DNA of 64,000 bases, taken from contig NZ_GG749279.1 of assembly GCF_000160555.1 (NCBI RefSeq), positions 376,413-440,412 on the forward strand, written 5' to 3'. Positions 26,796-35,865 of the stretch are shown here, in pieces (position 1 is the first letter of the stretch; each line of letters starts with the position of its first letter). The translations under genes and the position numbers were made by a program. The DNA is from Centipeda noxia ATCC 43541 (lineage in GTDB: Bacteria > Bacillota > Negativicutes > Selenomonadales > Selenomonadaceae). The notes below the pieces were generated by a model. That model did not search any database. It was given only the letters and a program-made list of their open reading frames with translations, and had not been told where the DNA came from.

Positions 26796-29700
26796 TCAGG
26801 CACTCTGTTCCGATTCATAATCCTTCAGGCGAATGGACAGGACCTTTGAGACCCCTGCATCCTCTACAGTAACGCCATACATGGTATCGGCTGCACGCAT
26901 CGTCCCCTTGCGGTGCGTAACCACAATGAACTGCGTATCCTTTGCGAACTCCTGCAGAAACTCTCCAAAACGGGACACATTTGCCTCATCCAGCGCCGCA
27001 TCAATCTCATCCAAAATAGAAAACGGCGAGGGTCGATACCGCAAGAAGGAGAAAAGCAGTGCAATAACTGTGAGTGCCCGCTCCCCGCCGGAAAGAGCAG
27101 ACAGATTCTGCCGCTTCTTTTCCGGCAAAGTCACAAGGATCTCAACACCGCTGCTTAGTATATCCTCTTTGTCCGTCAGGCGCAATTCTGCAACACCTCC
27201 ACCAAAGAGGCGCACAAATATCTCGTTGAAGTATTCCTGAATCTGATGGAATGCATCACGAAATCTGTGTGTCATATCCTCATCAATCTTCCGAATGATG
27301 TGTTCAATATCCTGTTTTGCTGCCTTTAGATCCTGTATCTGAGCCTCTTCCGACTCATATCGCTTTTTCTTCTCCTCATACTCCTCAACAGCATTGGGGT
27401 TTACAGCACCGAGGCCATTGATTGCATTCTCCAAGAAACACAGACGTTCGTCCAAAAATTCCTGTTCTACAGCCTGCACCTGTGCGGCAGCACTCTCCGG
27501 CGTCAGCCCGAAATCAGACAGGATGCTCCCGCGACAGTCCTCCATGCGTATGAGCGTCCGTTCCAAACGCTTATCATATTCATGCTGCTTTGCACGAACA
27601 GCCTCAATTTTTGCGACGCTGTTTCGGACAGCAACATCCAGCACACGGGCCTCGGCCTCATGTGCCAGGCGCTGGTCTCTCAGCACGGCACTGCTCTTTT
27701 CACGATCTTGATATAACGCATCCAGATCTGCAATGTCGCTTTCGAGTTCAGAGAGCCGTACCTCATCTTTTTGCAGTTCATCCGCAAGCTGCTCGCGCTG
27801 TTCTGTAATATCTCTCAGAGATTTTTCTGCCTCTGCATGATCGAGCTCACGGGAGTTTCTGTTTCGTTCTCGCGTTTCAATCTCAGCGGATAGAGCTGCC
27901 AAGGAAATGTCCAACTCATGCAGATGCTCTTCCTGCTCTCTGCCGGCAGAACGCAGTCCTGCGCATCGCTCATTCAGCTGTACAATGGCCTGTGCGAAAC
28001 GCATCTCATGTTCCTCACACTGCGCCGTATGGCGCTCAATTTGCGTACGCCTTTGCACCATCTTTGCACCATGAGCAAGGCGAGTCTCTTCTGCCTGCTC
28101 CATCGCATGAATCATTTTCGTCTGATCAGATATACGTTCTCTTAATACATCGCATTTTCCGCGCTCCTCCATGAGCGTCTGCGCGAGACGATTGGCCGTC
28201 TCCTTGTGCTCCGCATATTTCACATTTGATTCCTTGAGCAAGGTTCTTTGCTCCTCTAAGGCGGAACTTTGCTCCCTATATGCTTCCTCACAGGCATGCA
28301 GTTCCCTGCTCATCGCGTCGATTTCCGTACGCCGATTCAATAATGTGGTCTTTTGCTTGCTGCGGCCTCCGCCAGAGAGCGACCCGCCCGGGTTCAAAAG
28401 TTCCCCTGTCAGCGTCACAATACGGAGACGATACCCCTCCTGCTTCGCCATAATCAGAGCTTCATCCAATGTCTCCATCACGAGAGTCTGTGCAAGCAAA
28501 TGATCGATAACCTTTTGAAAACGGCCTTCTGCTTGGACAAGTGTATTTGCCCAGCCAATGACGCCTTGGCAGCAGCGCTGATCAATTTCACGCGGACGGC
28601 GCACCGTAATTGTCGTCAACGGCAGAAAGGTAACACGTCCCCCGTTTTTCCGCTTCAAATAAGATATCGCCGCTTTTGCCGTATCCGTATCCTCTGTGAC
28701 AATATTTCGCACACTCCCGCCAAGCGCCACATCAATCGCCAAAAGATAACGCTCAGGAATGCTGATGAGATCGGCAACCGTCCCGGCAATGCCGTTCCTC
28801 CAGCCTTCCGCCGCCTGAAGAACGGTCTGCACATCTCTCCCAAAGCCCTCATAGCTATCCTGCACACGCTGCTGAAAATCAAGCGTTTGGCGAATACGTG
28901 TGCGTTCCAGATCCGTTGTCCGAAGTGCTGCCTCCCCGTGTTCGATTGTTTTGCGAAGATCCTCTGCAGCCATTCGGAGGCAATCTCTTTCCTGCGATAT
29001 GTTCTGCAGTTCTTCTGCAGTAAGATCAATCTGCCTCAGTTTACTTTCAAGTTCGTTCTGTACGTCTGCAAGAAGACCGCGTCGGCGCTCATATTCTTCC
29101 TTCTGCTGCCGCCGATCCTCATCACCTGTACGTACAGTATTCAAAGCAACTGCAAGTTCCTCACGCAGCCGTGCCAATACATGCTGTACAGCAATACGCG
29201 AACGCTCCTGCTGCGCCAGCTGGTATTCCCCATTTAGCAGCAGCTTATGCAGGCGCTCAGATTCTGTTCTCACCACCTCCTGTTCCGTTTTTTTATCCTG
29301 AATTTCAAGTCTCTTTTGCGCCAGAAGAGCATCGAGTTGGGCAATCTCCTGCGCTGTCGCATGAATTTTAGAAGAAGCTGCCTGAAGCATACGCTCAATG
29401 TCCTCTTGCCTGCGATGCCTCTGATCCTGCTGGCCTTTGATAAGAGCGGCTTCCTGTCGGAGCGTGTCAAGATTGTTCTGCAGTCTGCGGCTCTCCTGCT
29501 CTTCTGCTTGCAGACGAAGGTCAATCGATGCGATATTTTCCTCGATCGCCCCCCTTTTCTCCTCCGCATCCATACGTTCCCGTATTTCACGAGCCTCTTC
29601 ATCTCGATGCACATTCAGTGCCTGGGTGATCGACTCCTGTTCCCGGATGAGTTGATCATATTGCTGCACCAGTGCCACGAGCAGATACTGCCGCCGCTCC

Positions 29701-30359
29701 TCATCAAGCTTGCGGAACTGCATTGTCTTTTCTGCCTGTATGGAGAGCGGCTCCAATTCCTCTCTATGCGCACACATAATATCGCCGAGGCGCACGAGAT
29801 CTCCCTCGTTTTCACGCAATTTCCGGAGGGCTTCCTGCTTCCGCGTGCGATACTTCGTGATACCTGCCGTTTCCTCAAAAAAAACGCGGCGGTCCTCCGG
29901 ACGGCTGTCAAGAATGTCATTCAATCGGTTTTGTCCGATAATGCTCATGCCGTCATGCCCAATCCCCGTATCTGCAAAGAGCTGATAGATGTCCTTGATG
30001 CGACAGCGCGAGTCATTCAGATATATCTCACTGTCGCCATTCCGATAGAGACGTCGCTTAACAACAACCTCATCATAATCAATCGGAAGTGTCTTATCTC
30101 TATTATCAAAAACCAATACAACTTCAGCGACGCTGAGCGCACGCCGTGCTGCAGAACCGGAAAAGATGATGTCCTCAGAGCGCAGTCCGCGCAGCATGCG
30201 GATGTTCTGTTCGCCAAGGACCCAGCGAACCGCATCTGTAATGTTGCTTTTTCCGCTGCCATTGGGGCCCACAACGGCAGTAATCCCACGGTCAAACTGA
30301 ACCACAATCCGCTCGGCGAATGACTTGAACCCATACGCTTCCAAGCGCTTTAACTGCAC
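26796..30359 (-). CDS. smc: Chromosome segregation ATPase Smc
   Basis: 1187 residues from a GTG at 30359, which gives MQLKRLEAYGFKSF and lies nine bases after AAGGCGG; a GTG three codons upstream sits on top of that site and is less likely. Walker A GPNGSGKS is at 31-38. Two long coiled coils (about 170-500 and 670-1000) flank a hinge with NGIAGTVADLISIPE and GRVTFLPL. The C-terminal head has the signature LSGGERALTVIALLF and Walker B ILDEIDAALDEAN. Forms condensin with ScpA/ScpB. A good promoter lies at 30393-30421. Confidence 0.97.
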   Translation of the reverse strand: MQLKRLEAYGFKSFAERIVVQFDRGITAVVGPNGSGKSNITDAVRWVLGEQNIRMLRGLRSEDIIFSGSAARRALSVAEVVLVFDNRDKTLPIDYDEVVVKRRLYRNGDSEIYLNDSRCRIKDIYQLFADTGIGHDGMSIIGQNRLNDILDSRPEDRRVFFEETAGITKYRTRKQEALRKLRENEGDLVRLGDIMCAHREELEPLSIQAEKTMQFRKLDEERRQYLLVALVQQYDQLIREQESITQALNVHRDEEAREIRERMDAEEKRGAIEENIASIDLRLQAEEQESRRLQNNLDTLRQEAALIKGQQDQRHRRQEDIERMLQAASSKIHATAQEIAQLDALLAQKRLEIQDKKTEQEVVRTESERLHKLLLNGEYQLAQQERSRIAVQHVLARLREELAVALNTVRTGDEDRRQQKEEYERRRGLLADVQNELESKLRQIDLTAEELQNISQERDCLRMAAEDLRKTIEHGEAALRTTDLERTRIRQTLDFQQRVQDSYEGFGRDVQTVLQAAEGWRNGIAGTVADLISIPERYLLAIDVALGGSVRNIVTEDTDTAKAAISYLKRKNGGRVTFLPLTTITVRRPREIDQRCCQGVIGWANTLVQAEGRFQKVIDHLLAQTLVMETLDEALIMAKQEGYRLRIVTLTGELLNPGGSLSGGGRSKQKTTLLNRRTEIDAMSRELHACEEAYREQSSALEEQRTLLKESNVKYAEHKETANRLAQTLMEERGKCDVLRERISDQTKMIHAMEQAEETRLAHGAKMVQRRTQIERHTAQCEEHEMRFAQAIVQLNERCAGLRSAGREQEEHLHELDISLAALSAEIETRERNRNSRELDHAEAEKSLRDITEQREQLADELQKDEVRLSELESDIADLDALYQDREKSSAVLRDQRLAHEAEARVLDVAVRNSVAKIEAVRAKQHEYDKRLERTLIRMEDCRGSILSDFGLTPESAAAQVQAVEQEFLDERLCFLENAINGLGAVNPNAVEEYEEKKKRYESEEAQIQDLKAAKQDIEHIIRKIDEDMTHRFRDAFHQIQEYFNEIFVRLFGGGVAELRLTDKEDILSSGVEILVTLPEKKRQNLSALSGGERALTVIALLFSFLRYRPSPFSILDEIDAALDEANVSRFGEFLQEFAKDTQFIVVTHRKGTMRAADTMYGVTVEDAGVSKVLSIRLKDYESEQSA

Positions 30360-30392
30360 GCAACGCACCCGCCTTTACAAATTGGTCCACTC

Positions 30393-30421
30393 ATTATAAC
30401 AGAACAGCTTGGAAATTTCAA
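30393..30421 (-). promoter_or_regulatory. Promoter of smc
   Basis: TTGAAA (30416-30421), exact 17-base spacer, TATAAT (30393-30398) on the minus strand, with a TG one base before the -10 (extended -10). It is back to back with the fba promoter. Confidence 0.75.
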
Positions 30422-30448
30422 AAAGCGGTATCTTCCGTAAATGATCTA

Positions 30449-30457
30449 TGATATAAT
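30449..30457 (+). promoter_or_regulatory. Candidate extended -10 promoter of fba
   Basis: TGATATAAT gives a consensus TATAAT (30452-30457) with the TGn extension; there is no good -35 hexamer at normal distance. Confidence 0.55.
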
Positions 30458-30503
30458 GAGAATACTCATAGGATTTTTTAGCTTTTTATTAGGGGGTAAT
30501 CAC

Positions 30504-31502
30504 ATGCCACTCGTCGGAACAAAGGAAATGTTTAAGAAAGCCTATGACGGCGGATATGCCATCGGCGCTTTCAACGTCAACAACATGGAGATCGTTCAGG
30601 GCATTACGGATGCTGCTGGCGAACTCAAGTCTCCTCTGATTCTGCAGGTTTCCGCAGGTGCGCGCAAGTATGCTCGCCACGAGTATCTGGTTCACCTCGT
30701 AAAAGCCGCTCTTGAAATCAATGATATCCCCATCGCGCTGCATCTCGATCATGGTGCAGACTTCGATATTTGCAAATCCTGCATCGACGGTGGCTTTACC
30801 TCTGTTATGATTGACGGTTCTCATCTTCCTTACGATGAGAATGTCGCTCTTGCAAAGCGTGTTGCAGAATATGCGCACGCGCACGGCGTCGTTGTCGAGG
30901 CAGAACTTGGCCAGCTTGCCGGCATCGAGGACGACGTTAATGTATCTGCAGAGGATGCATCCTACACCAAGCCTGAGGAAGTACAGGACTTTGTTGAAAA
31001 GACGGGGGTCGACTCCCTCGCCATCGCCATCGGCACCTCGCACGGCGCATTTAAGTTTACCCCCGATCAGTGCACACGCAACGCAGACGGCGTTCTTGTT
31101 CCCCCGCCGCTTCGTTTTGATATTCTGGAAGAGATTGAGAAACGCATTCCCGGCTTCCCCATTGTTCTCCACGGCGCCTCCTCCGTTATTCCAAAGTACG
31201 TGAAGATCATCAATGAGAACGGCGGCCACATGCCGGACGCTGTCGGTATTCCTGAGGATCAGCTGCGACGTGCGGCAAAGTCCTCCGTCTGCAAGATCAA
31301 TATTGACTCCGATCTTCGTCTTGCGATGACGGCAGGCATCCGTGAACACTTCAAGAAAGAGCCGTCCCATTTTGATCCGCGTCAGTATTTGACCATTGGC
31401 CGCAGCTATATCAAAGACCTCGTCACACATAAGATCAAAGAGGTTCTCGGCTCCGACGGCAAGGCATTGGAAATTCAAGCTCTCATCAACCAAAACAAAT
31501 AA
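30504..31502 (+). CDS. fba: Class II fructose-1,6-bisphosphate aldolase
   Basis: 332 residues from the ATG at 30504, behind AGGGGGT (longer frame upstream has no similarity). Reversible cleavage of fructose 1,6-bisphosphate to triose phosphates in glycolysis and gluconeogenesis. Zinc- and substrate-binding segments are visible: ALHLDHGADFD with two His/Asp ligands, GSHLPYDENV, AELGQLAGIEDDV, IGTSHGAFKF and VLHGASS, followed by INIDSDLRLAMTAGIREH. This composition matches the class IIB aldolases. The gene stands alone with its own promoter and terminator. Codons are strongly biased to C/T-ending common types, as expected for a highly expressed enzyme (by eye). Confidence 0.97.
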   Translation: MPLVGTKEMFKKAYDGGYAIGAFNVNNMEIVQGITDAAGELKSPLILQVSAGARKYARHEYLVHLVKAALEINDIPIALHLDHGADFDICKSCIDGGFTSVMIDGSHLPYDENVALAKRVAEYAHAHGVVVEAELGQLAGIEDDVNVSAEDASYTKPEEVQDFVEKTGVDSLAIAIGTSHGAFKFTPDQCTRNADGVLVPPPLRFDILEEIEKRIPGFPIVLHGASSVIPKYVKIINENGGHMPDAVGIPEDQLRRAAKSSVCKINIDSDLRLAMTAGIREHFKKEPSHFDPRQYLTIGRSYIKDLVTHKIKEVLGSDGKALEIQALINQNK

Positions 31503-31534
31503 GTTTCCGATTATATCAGCAACTCAATCATTCT

Positions 31535-31573
31535 ATGACCTCATCCCACTACCTGAGATGGGGTCATGTTTTT
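31535..31573 (+). terminator. Terminator after fba
   Basis: Stem ATGACCTCATC (31535-31545) pairs with GATGGGGTCAT (31557-31567) with one G-T pair, followed by a T run at 31569-31574. Confidence 0.85.
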
Positions 31574-31604
31574 TGTCCTGTACTCCTGCGCGTATGGTCT
31601 TTAC

Positions 31605-31633
31605 TGGACACTGCCTCATTTTTCGAGTATAAT
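31605..31633 (+). promoter_or_regulatory. Promoter of lysC
   Basis: TGGACA (31605-31610), 17-base spacer, TATAAT (31628-31633). The remaining leader of about 45 bases is too short for a lysine riboswitch, and none is visible. Confidence 0.75.
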
Positions 31634-31686
31634 GGTTCAGCAATTCACCAGTATGGGAATTATATCAATCCATAGGGGGACATTAT

Positions 31687-32919
31687 ATGGCATTAATTGT
31701 GAAAAAATTTGGCGGAAGCTCTGTGGCAACGCCTGAAAAGATCAAAAATGTAGCAAAACGTATTCTAAGTGAGAAAGCCCCCGACGATCGTATTGTCATG
31801 GTAGTCTCTGCCATGGGTGACACAACAGATGACCTCATCTCACTCGCAGGCGAAGTAGTCGAGAACCCCTATCAGTACGCCCGCGAAATGGATATGCTGA
31901 TGACTACGGGTGAACAGATCTCCATTGCGCTCCTTGCCATGGCCTTCCGGTCAATGGGACAGCCGGCCGTCTCCCTCACCGGCGCAATGGCAGGCATGCG
32001 AACAGATGACGCACACACAAAGGGCCGTATTCTCGGAATCCATCCATCCCGTGTTCATGAGGAACTGGGCAAGGGCAACATTGTTGTGATTGCAGGCTTT
32101 CAGGGTACGGATGCAGAGGGAAATCCGGTCACTTTAGGACGCGGCGGTTCAGACACCTCGGCTGTTGCGATTGCCGGAGCAATTGCGGCCGACACCTGCG
32201 AAATCTACACCGATGTGGACGGTATTTACTCGGCAGATCCTCGCATTGCTAAGGGTGCACGCCGAATGTGTGAAATTACGTACAATGAAATGCTTGAAAT
32301 GGCGCGTCTTGGCGCTGGTGTCATGCAGCCGCGCTCTGTGGAGATGGGACAGCTTTACGGCATTCCCATCCACGTCCGCTCTACTTTTACTTCGGAACCG
32401 GGAACCATCATTAGGGAGGAATACACTGTGGAAGAAAAGTCCTTTATCATTCGCGGCGTTACACACGACGAGCACGTATCCAAGATCACAGTTCTGGGTG
32501 TGTCGAATACCCCGGGAGTCGCACATAGGATCTTCTCCGCACTTGCCGATGCAAATATTGACGTAGACATGATTGTACAGAGCATTCGCAGTGCAGAGTC
32601 CAACATGACGGATATGGTCTTTACGGTTGCCTCCATTGACGCAGAAGAGGCGCGTCAGGTTGTGGAAGGCATCTCTGCAGAGACCAAAGCGTCCGCAGTC
32701 GCCATTGACAATGATGTAGCAAAGATTTCCATTGTCGGCGCAGGCATGCTCGGCAACCCGGGAATTGCGGCCCGCATGTTCGGCGCTCTTTCCCGTGCAG
32801 AAATCAACATCGAGATCATCAGCACGTCCGAGATCAGCATCTCATGCCTCATCAAAGGCGGAAGCGTCAAAGACGCAGTCAACATGATCCACGATGAATT
32901 CTTCCATGACGAAACATAA
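31687..32919 (+). CDS. lysC: Aspartate kinase
   Basis: 410 residues. Phosphorylates aspartate, the entry to lysine, methionine, threonine and diaminopimelate. The kinase domain begins IVKKFGGSSVATPEKI and has LTGAMAGMRTD, GFQGTDAEGNPVTLGRGGSDTSAVAIA and TDVDGIYSADPRI. Two ACT domains follow from about 265 (VSNTPGVAHRIFSALADANI and VGAGMLGNPGIAARMFGALS), the standard allosteric module for amino-acid feedback. AGGGGGA precedes the ATG. hom and thrB of the same pathway lie 25 kb away at 58050-60298. Confidence 0.97.
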   Translation: MALIVKKFGGSSVATPEKIKNVAKRILSEKAPDDRIVMVVSAMGDTTDDLISLAGEVVENPYQYAREMDMLMTTGEQISIALLAMAFRSMGQPAVSLTGAMAGMRTDDAHTKGRILGIHPSRVHEELGKGNIVVIAGFQGTDAEGNPVTLGRGGSDTSAVAIAGAIAADTCEIYTDVDGIYSADPRIAKGARRMCEITYNEMLEMARLGAGVMQPRSVEMGQLYGIPIHVRSTFTSEPGTIIREEYTVEEKSFIIRGVTHDEHVSKITVLGVSNTPGVAHRIFSALADANIDVDMIVQSIRSAESNMTDMVFTVASIDAEEARQVVEGISAETKASAVAIDNDVAKISIVGAGMLGNPGIAARMFGALSRAEINIEIISTSEISISCLIKGGSVKDAVNMIHDEFFHDET

Positions 32920-33062
32920 TTACAACACGAAGAATACCTGTATACACCGGTTAAAATAATGGACACCAGTCTCAGAAAGCACTATCATCATTACGTGTTA
33001 ATGACAGAATTGCTGATATTCATTTAATCAGTGGATTCAGAGAAAAGGAGAGCGTATTCATA

Positions 33063-34304
33063 ATGGCTATTCAGATGGCAGCATCACACGCGGCTTCGCG
33101 AATACTAAAAGATGCAATTTTCGGTGCCGCAGCGGCATGCCGCACAGCAGCTGCAGTGCACGGTGAAGAGAATGTCGTAAACGCAACCATCGGCGCCGTA
33201 ATGGACGACGCAGGAAAACTGGCACATCTTCCCACCGTTGAGCGCGTATTTCGCTCGCTTCCTATTGAGGACTACATTGCATATGCGCCGATTGCCGGAC
33301 TTCCCGAGTATCTGGAAGCCGCAATTGACATCACCTTTGCCGGGAACCGGCCGGATGGCTTTCTGGGAGCCATTGCAACTGCCGGCGGTACGGGCGCGCT
33401 TCGTACGGCCGTAGACGACTACGTCGAAAGAGGAGATCAGGTTCTCACCTCTGATTGGTTCTGGGGGACCTACAACGTCATTTGTCAGGAGCTTGGATGC
33501 TCTGTGACGAATTTCCAGCTCTTCGATGAGGAAAATAATTTTAACAACAAGGCCTTTGCTGCATCTGTGGACAGACTCTTCCAGACGCAGGAGAGTCTGC
33601 TCATCATCCTGAATACCCCGGCGCACAACCCGACCGGATACAGCCTTTCCTTGGAGGATTGGGATCATGTGTTGGAGACGATAAAGAAACATGCAAAAGA
33701 GGGAAAGAAAATCCAGCTGCTCGTCGATATTGCCTACATTGACTTTGCTGGTGAAAAGTTTGAGACCCGCAAGTTTATGCGCAAGTTTGCAAATCTTCCG
33801 GAAAACATCCTGACGCTCTTTGCATTCTCAATGTCCAAGGCATATACATTCTATGGGCAGCGCTGCGGCGCCCTCATCGCTCTGTCTTCCAACAAGGGAG
33901 TCATTGATGAGTTCAGCGAAATCAGCAAGTATGCGGCTCGCGCAACATGGTCGAATATCAACCGCGGGGCCATGACACTCCTGACGCGGATTCAGCAGGA
34001 CAGTGCGGCATATGCCTCCTATGAGGCAGAGCGCGATGCACTTTATCATCTGGTGCAAGAGCGCGGCGACATATTTATGAAAGAGGCAGCAGCGTGCGGT
34101 CTTCCCGCTCTCCCCTACAAGGGAGGCTTCTTCCTCGCCATTCCGGCTGCAAATCCCCAGGCGGTCTGCGACCAGCTGCACGAGGATCTCATCTTTGCAG
34201 TTCCCTTGAAGATGGGTGTGCGCATTGCGGCCTGCTCTGTTCCGAGCAGAAAGATGCACGGAATTGCTGAAAAAGTCAAACAGGCAATGGATAAAATTTC
34301 TTGA
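33063..34304 (+). CDS. PLP-dependent aminotransferase, class I/II (aspartate/aromatic type)
   Basis: 413 residues. The fold-type I aminotransferase core is visible, with GGTGALRTAVDDYV (phosphate-binding region), LNTPAHNPTGYSLS, LVDIAYIDFAG and the PLP lysine in FAFSMSKAYTFYGQRCGAL. The SMSKAYTFYGQR segment resembles the aspartate/tyrosine aminotransferase group rather than the LL-DAP or AlaT groups. The substrate cannot be set from sequence; aspartate or an aromatic amino acid is most likely. AAGGAGAG lies upstream of the ATG. The gene follows lysC after 143 bases with no clear terminator; the rplM promoter overlaps its stop codon. Confidence 0.87.
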   Translation: MAIQMAASHAASRILKDAIFGAAAACRTAAAVHGEENVVNATIGAVMDDAGKLAHLPTVERVFRSLPIEDYIAYAPIAGLPEYLEAAIDITFAGNRPDGFLGAIATAGGTGALRTAVDDYVERGDQVLTSDWFWGTYNVICQELGCSVTNFQLFDEENNFNNKAFAASVDRLFQTQESLLIILNTPAHNPTGYSLSLEDWDHVLETIKKHAKEGKKIQLLVDIAYIDFAGEKFETRKFMRKFANLPENILTLFAFSMSKAYTFYGQRCGALIALSSNKGVIDEFSEISKYAARATWSNINRGAMTLLTRIQQDSAAYASYEAERDALYHLVQERGDIFMKEAAACGLPALPYKGGFFLAIPAANPQAVCDQLHEDLIFAVPLKMGVRIAACSVPSRKMHGIAEKVKQAMDKIS

Positions 34305-34329
34305 CATTCTGCCTAAAATTTCATAGAAT
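34301..34329 (+). promoter_or_regulatory. Promoter of rplM-rpsI
   Basis: TTGACA (34301-34306), 17-base spacer, TAGAAT (34324-34329). The -35 hexamer overlaps the stop codon of the aminotransferase gene. Confidence 0.75.
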
Positions 34330-34335
34330 AGCGAC

Positions 34336-34435
34336 GTGTGATATTTTTTCATGTATCCATTAGCCCCGGAGACGTGAGTGCATATCGCATCAACTCATAA
34401 TAATTGAAATCTCTTACTCTCTAGGGGGGAATTAC
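34336..34435 (+). promoter_or_regulatory. Possible L13-type ribosomal protein leader
   Basis: About 100 untranslated bases between the promoter and rplM. A stem of TGAGTGC with GCATCAACTCA (around 34375-34400) and an outer GAGA/TCTC pairing can be drawn. Firmicutes carry a known L13 leader motif at this place; I cannot confirm a match by eye. Confidence 0.35.
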
Positions 34436-34876
34436 GTGAAAACCACGGTTATGGCAAAAGCCGCCGATGTTGAGCGCAAGTGGTACGTTGTAGATGCTGA
34501 GAATCAGACGGTCGGTCGTCTTGCGGCAGAGATTGCAAAGGTTCTGCGCGGCAAGAACAAGCCCATCTACACACCGCATGTCGATACCGGTGACTATGTT
34601 ATTGTCATCAATGCTGAGAAAGTGAAGTTCACGGGAAAGAAGCTGACGGACAAGACCTATTTCCGTCATTCCGGTTATCAGGGCGGCACGACCTTTACGA
34701 CTGCCGGTCAGATGCTCGAGCGCTTCCCGACCCGTGTCATTGAACACGCTGTAAAGGGCATGCTTCCGAAGAACAGCCTCGGAGCACAGATCTTCCGCAA
34801 ACTCAACGTTTACGTTGGTCCCGAGCATCCCCATGCAGCACAGAAGCCTGAACCGCTGGCGTTTAATATTCGCTGA
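34436..34876 (+). CDS. rplM: 50S ribosomal protein L13
   Basis: 146 residues with a GTG start behind AGGGGGGAATTAC, giving [21 protein letters not shown], the standard N-terminus. An early assembly protein of the large subunit. Other typical segments are [41 protein letters not shown] and [11 protein letters not shown]. It is followed after 26 bases by rpsI, the universal rplM-rpsI operon. Confidence 0.98.
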   Translation: MKTTVMAKAADVERKWYVVDAENQTVGRLAAEIAKVLRGKNKPIYTPHVDTGDYVIVINAEKVKFTGKKLTDKTYFRHSGYQGGTTFTTAGQMLERFPTRVIEHAVKGMLPKNSLGAQIFRKLNVYVGPEHPHAAQKPEPLAFNIR

Positions 34877-34902
34877 GTTTCATAAAAGGAGGAATCTGTT
34901 CG

Positions 34903-35295
34903 ATGGCACAAGTCACATATTACGGCACAGGCCGCCGCAAGACTTCAGTCGCTCGTGTTCGTCTCGTTCCCGGCGACGGCAAGGTTACAATCAACGGCCG
35001 TGAAATGGCAGAGTACTTTGGGCTCAAGACGCTCGAATTGATCGTTCGTCAGCCTCTCAATCTGACCGAAACGGTTGATAAATACGATGTTATTGCCAAT
35101 GTATCCGGCGGCGGTGCATCCGGTCAGGCCGGTGCAATTCGCCACGGCATTACCCGCGCGCTGATGGAGATGGATGCGGAGCTTCGTCCTGCTCTCAAGA
35201 AAGCAGGCTTCGTCACACGCGATCCGCGCGAGAAGGAACGTCGTAAGTACGGTCTCAAAAAGGCACGTAAGGCTTCTCAGTTCTCGAAGCGTTAA
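34903..35295 (+). CDS. rpsI: 30S ribosomal protein S9
   Basis: 130 residues. S9 sits in the head of the 30S subunit, its basic C-terminal tail reaching the P-site tRNA. The protein has [16 protein letters not shown] at the N-terminus, [19 protein letters not shown] in the centre and the closing [12 protein letters not shown] tail. AAAGGAGG precedes the ATG. A strong terminator follows. Confidence 0.98.
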   Translation: MAQVTYYGTGRRKTSVARVRLVPGDGKVTINGREMAEYFGLKTLELIVRQPLNLTETVDKYDVIANVSGGGASGQAGAIRHGITRALMEMDAELRPALKKAGFVTRDPREKERRKYGLKKARKASQFSKR

Positions 35296-35315
35296 TATTA
35301 ATATTTACGCATATA

Positions 35316-35347
35316 AAATCCCTTCTTCTTACGAAGAAGGGATTTTT
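35316..35347 (+). terminator. Terminator after rplM-rpsI
   Basis: Thirteen-base perfect stem (35316-35328 with 35333-35345), a four-base loop and a T run. The next promoter starts just after it at 35350. Confidence 0.92.
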
Positions 35348-35349
35348 AT

Positions 35350-35378
35350 TTGACATTTCTCCCTCTTTAACATATTAT
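35350..35378 (+). promoter_or_regulatory. Promoter of the Rrf2-family gene
   Basis: Consensus TTGACA (35350-35355), 17-base spacer, TATTAT (35373-35378), 42 bases before the ATG. Confidence 0.75.
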
Positions 35379-35419
35379 ATTGATATAAAAGATATGCTTT
35401 ATGAAAAGAGGCTGTTTTT

Positions 35420-35863
35420 ATGAAAATCTCTGCAAAGGGGCGCTATGGACTGGCTGCTATGATTGTTCTTGCACGCAGCTATGAATCCTCCTCCCCTGTT
35501 ACCATCATCAGTATCTCAGAACACCTTGGAATTTCTAAAATATATTTAGAGCAGGTGTTTTCTCTATTGAAGCGCAGCAAGCTTGTCAACTCGATCAAAG
35601 GCTCTCAGGGCGGCTATCAGCTTTCTCGGCATCCACGCGAGATTACAGCTTACGAGATCCTATCCTCGATCGAAATTTCCCTGATCGAAAAGACTGGAAC
35701 GGTCTCCGAGAAAATGGATCAGCTCAATCATGTTCTCGCTCGGGAACTCTTTGACCAGCTTGATAAAAATATCTTTGAGACGTTGAACGCCATTACCCTA
35801 GAAGGGCTTCTTACTGCACTCATTCACGAAGAAAGCAGCGAAACACTGATGTACTTTATCTAA
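35420..35863 (+). CDS. Rrf2-family transcription regulator without cysteines
   Basis: 147 residues. The N-terminal winged helix is typical of the family: MKISAKGRYGLAAMIVLA, ISISEHLGISKIYLEQVFSLLKRSKLV and SIKGSQGGYQLSRHPREITAYEIL. In IscR, NsrR and RsrR the region after residue 90 carries three cysteines for an iron-sulfur cluster; this protein contains no cysteine at all, so it cannot hold one through Cys. It is closer in that respect to CymR, the cysteine-metabolism regulator that needs CysK as partner. The C-terminus (about 95-147) is acidic and shows no known ligand site. It stands alone, converging on the DUF445 genes; target genes are unknown. Confidence 0.88.
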   Translation: MKISAKGRYGLAAMIVLARSYESSSPVTIISISEHLGISKIYLEQVFSLLKRSKLVNSIKGSQGGYQLSRHPREITAYEILSSIEISLIEKTGTVSEKMDQLNHVLARELFDQLDKNIFETLNAITLEGLLTALIHEESSETLMYFI

Positions 35864-35865
35864 AT

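Noticed and set aside
29247-30323. Long plus-strand open frame (358 codons) opposite smc
   Set aside because: It lies wholly inside the conserved smc gene on the other strand, has no ribosome site, and its translation shows no family and is rich in Cys, Leu and Ser, typical of an antisense frame.
30489-31493. Minus-strand open frame (334 codons) opposite fba
   Set aside because: Antisense to a clear class II aldolase with strong codon bias, which tends to leave open frames on the other strand.
31640-31686. Looked for a lysine riboswitch before lysC
   Set aside because: The leader after the promoter is only about 45 bases, far too short for the L box.
32920-33062. Looked for a terminator or promoter between lysC and the aminotransferase gene
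   Set aside because: Several TATA-like hexamers exist but none has a -35 at proper distance, and no stem with T run was found.
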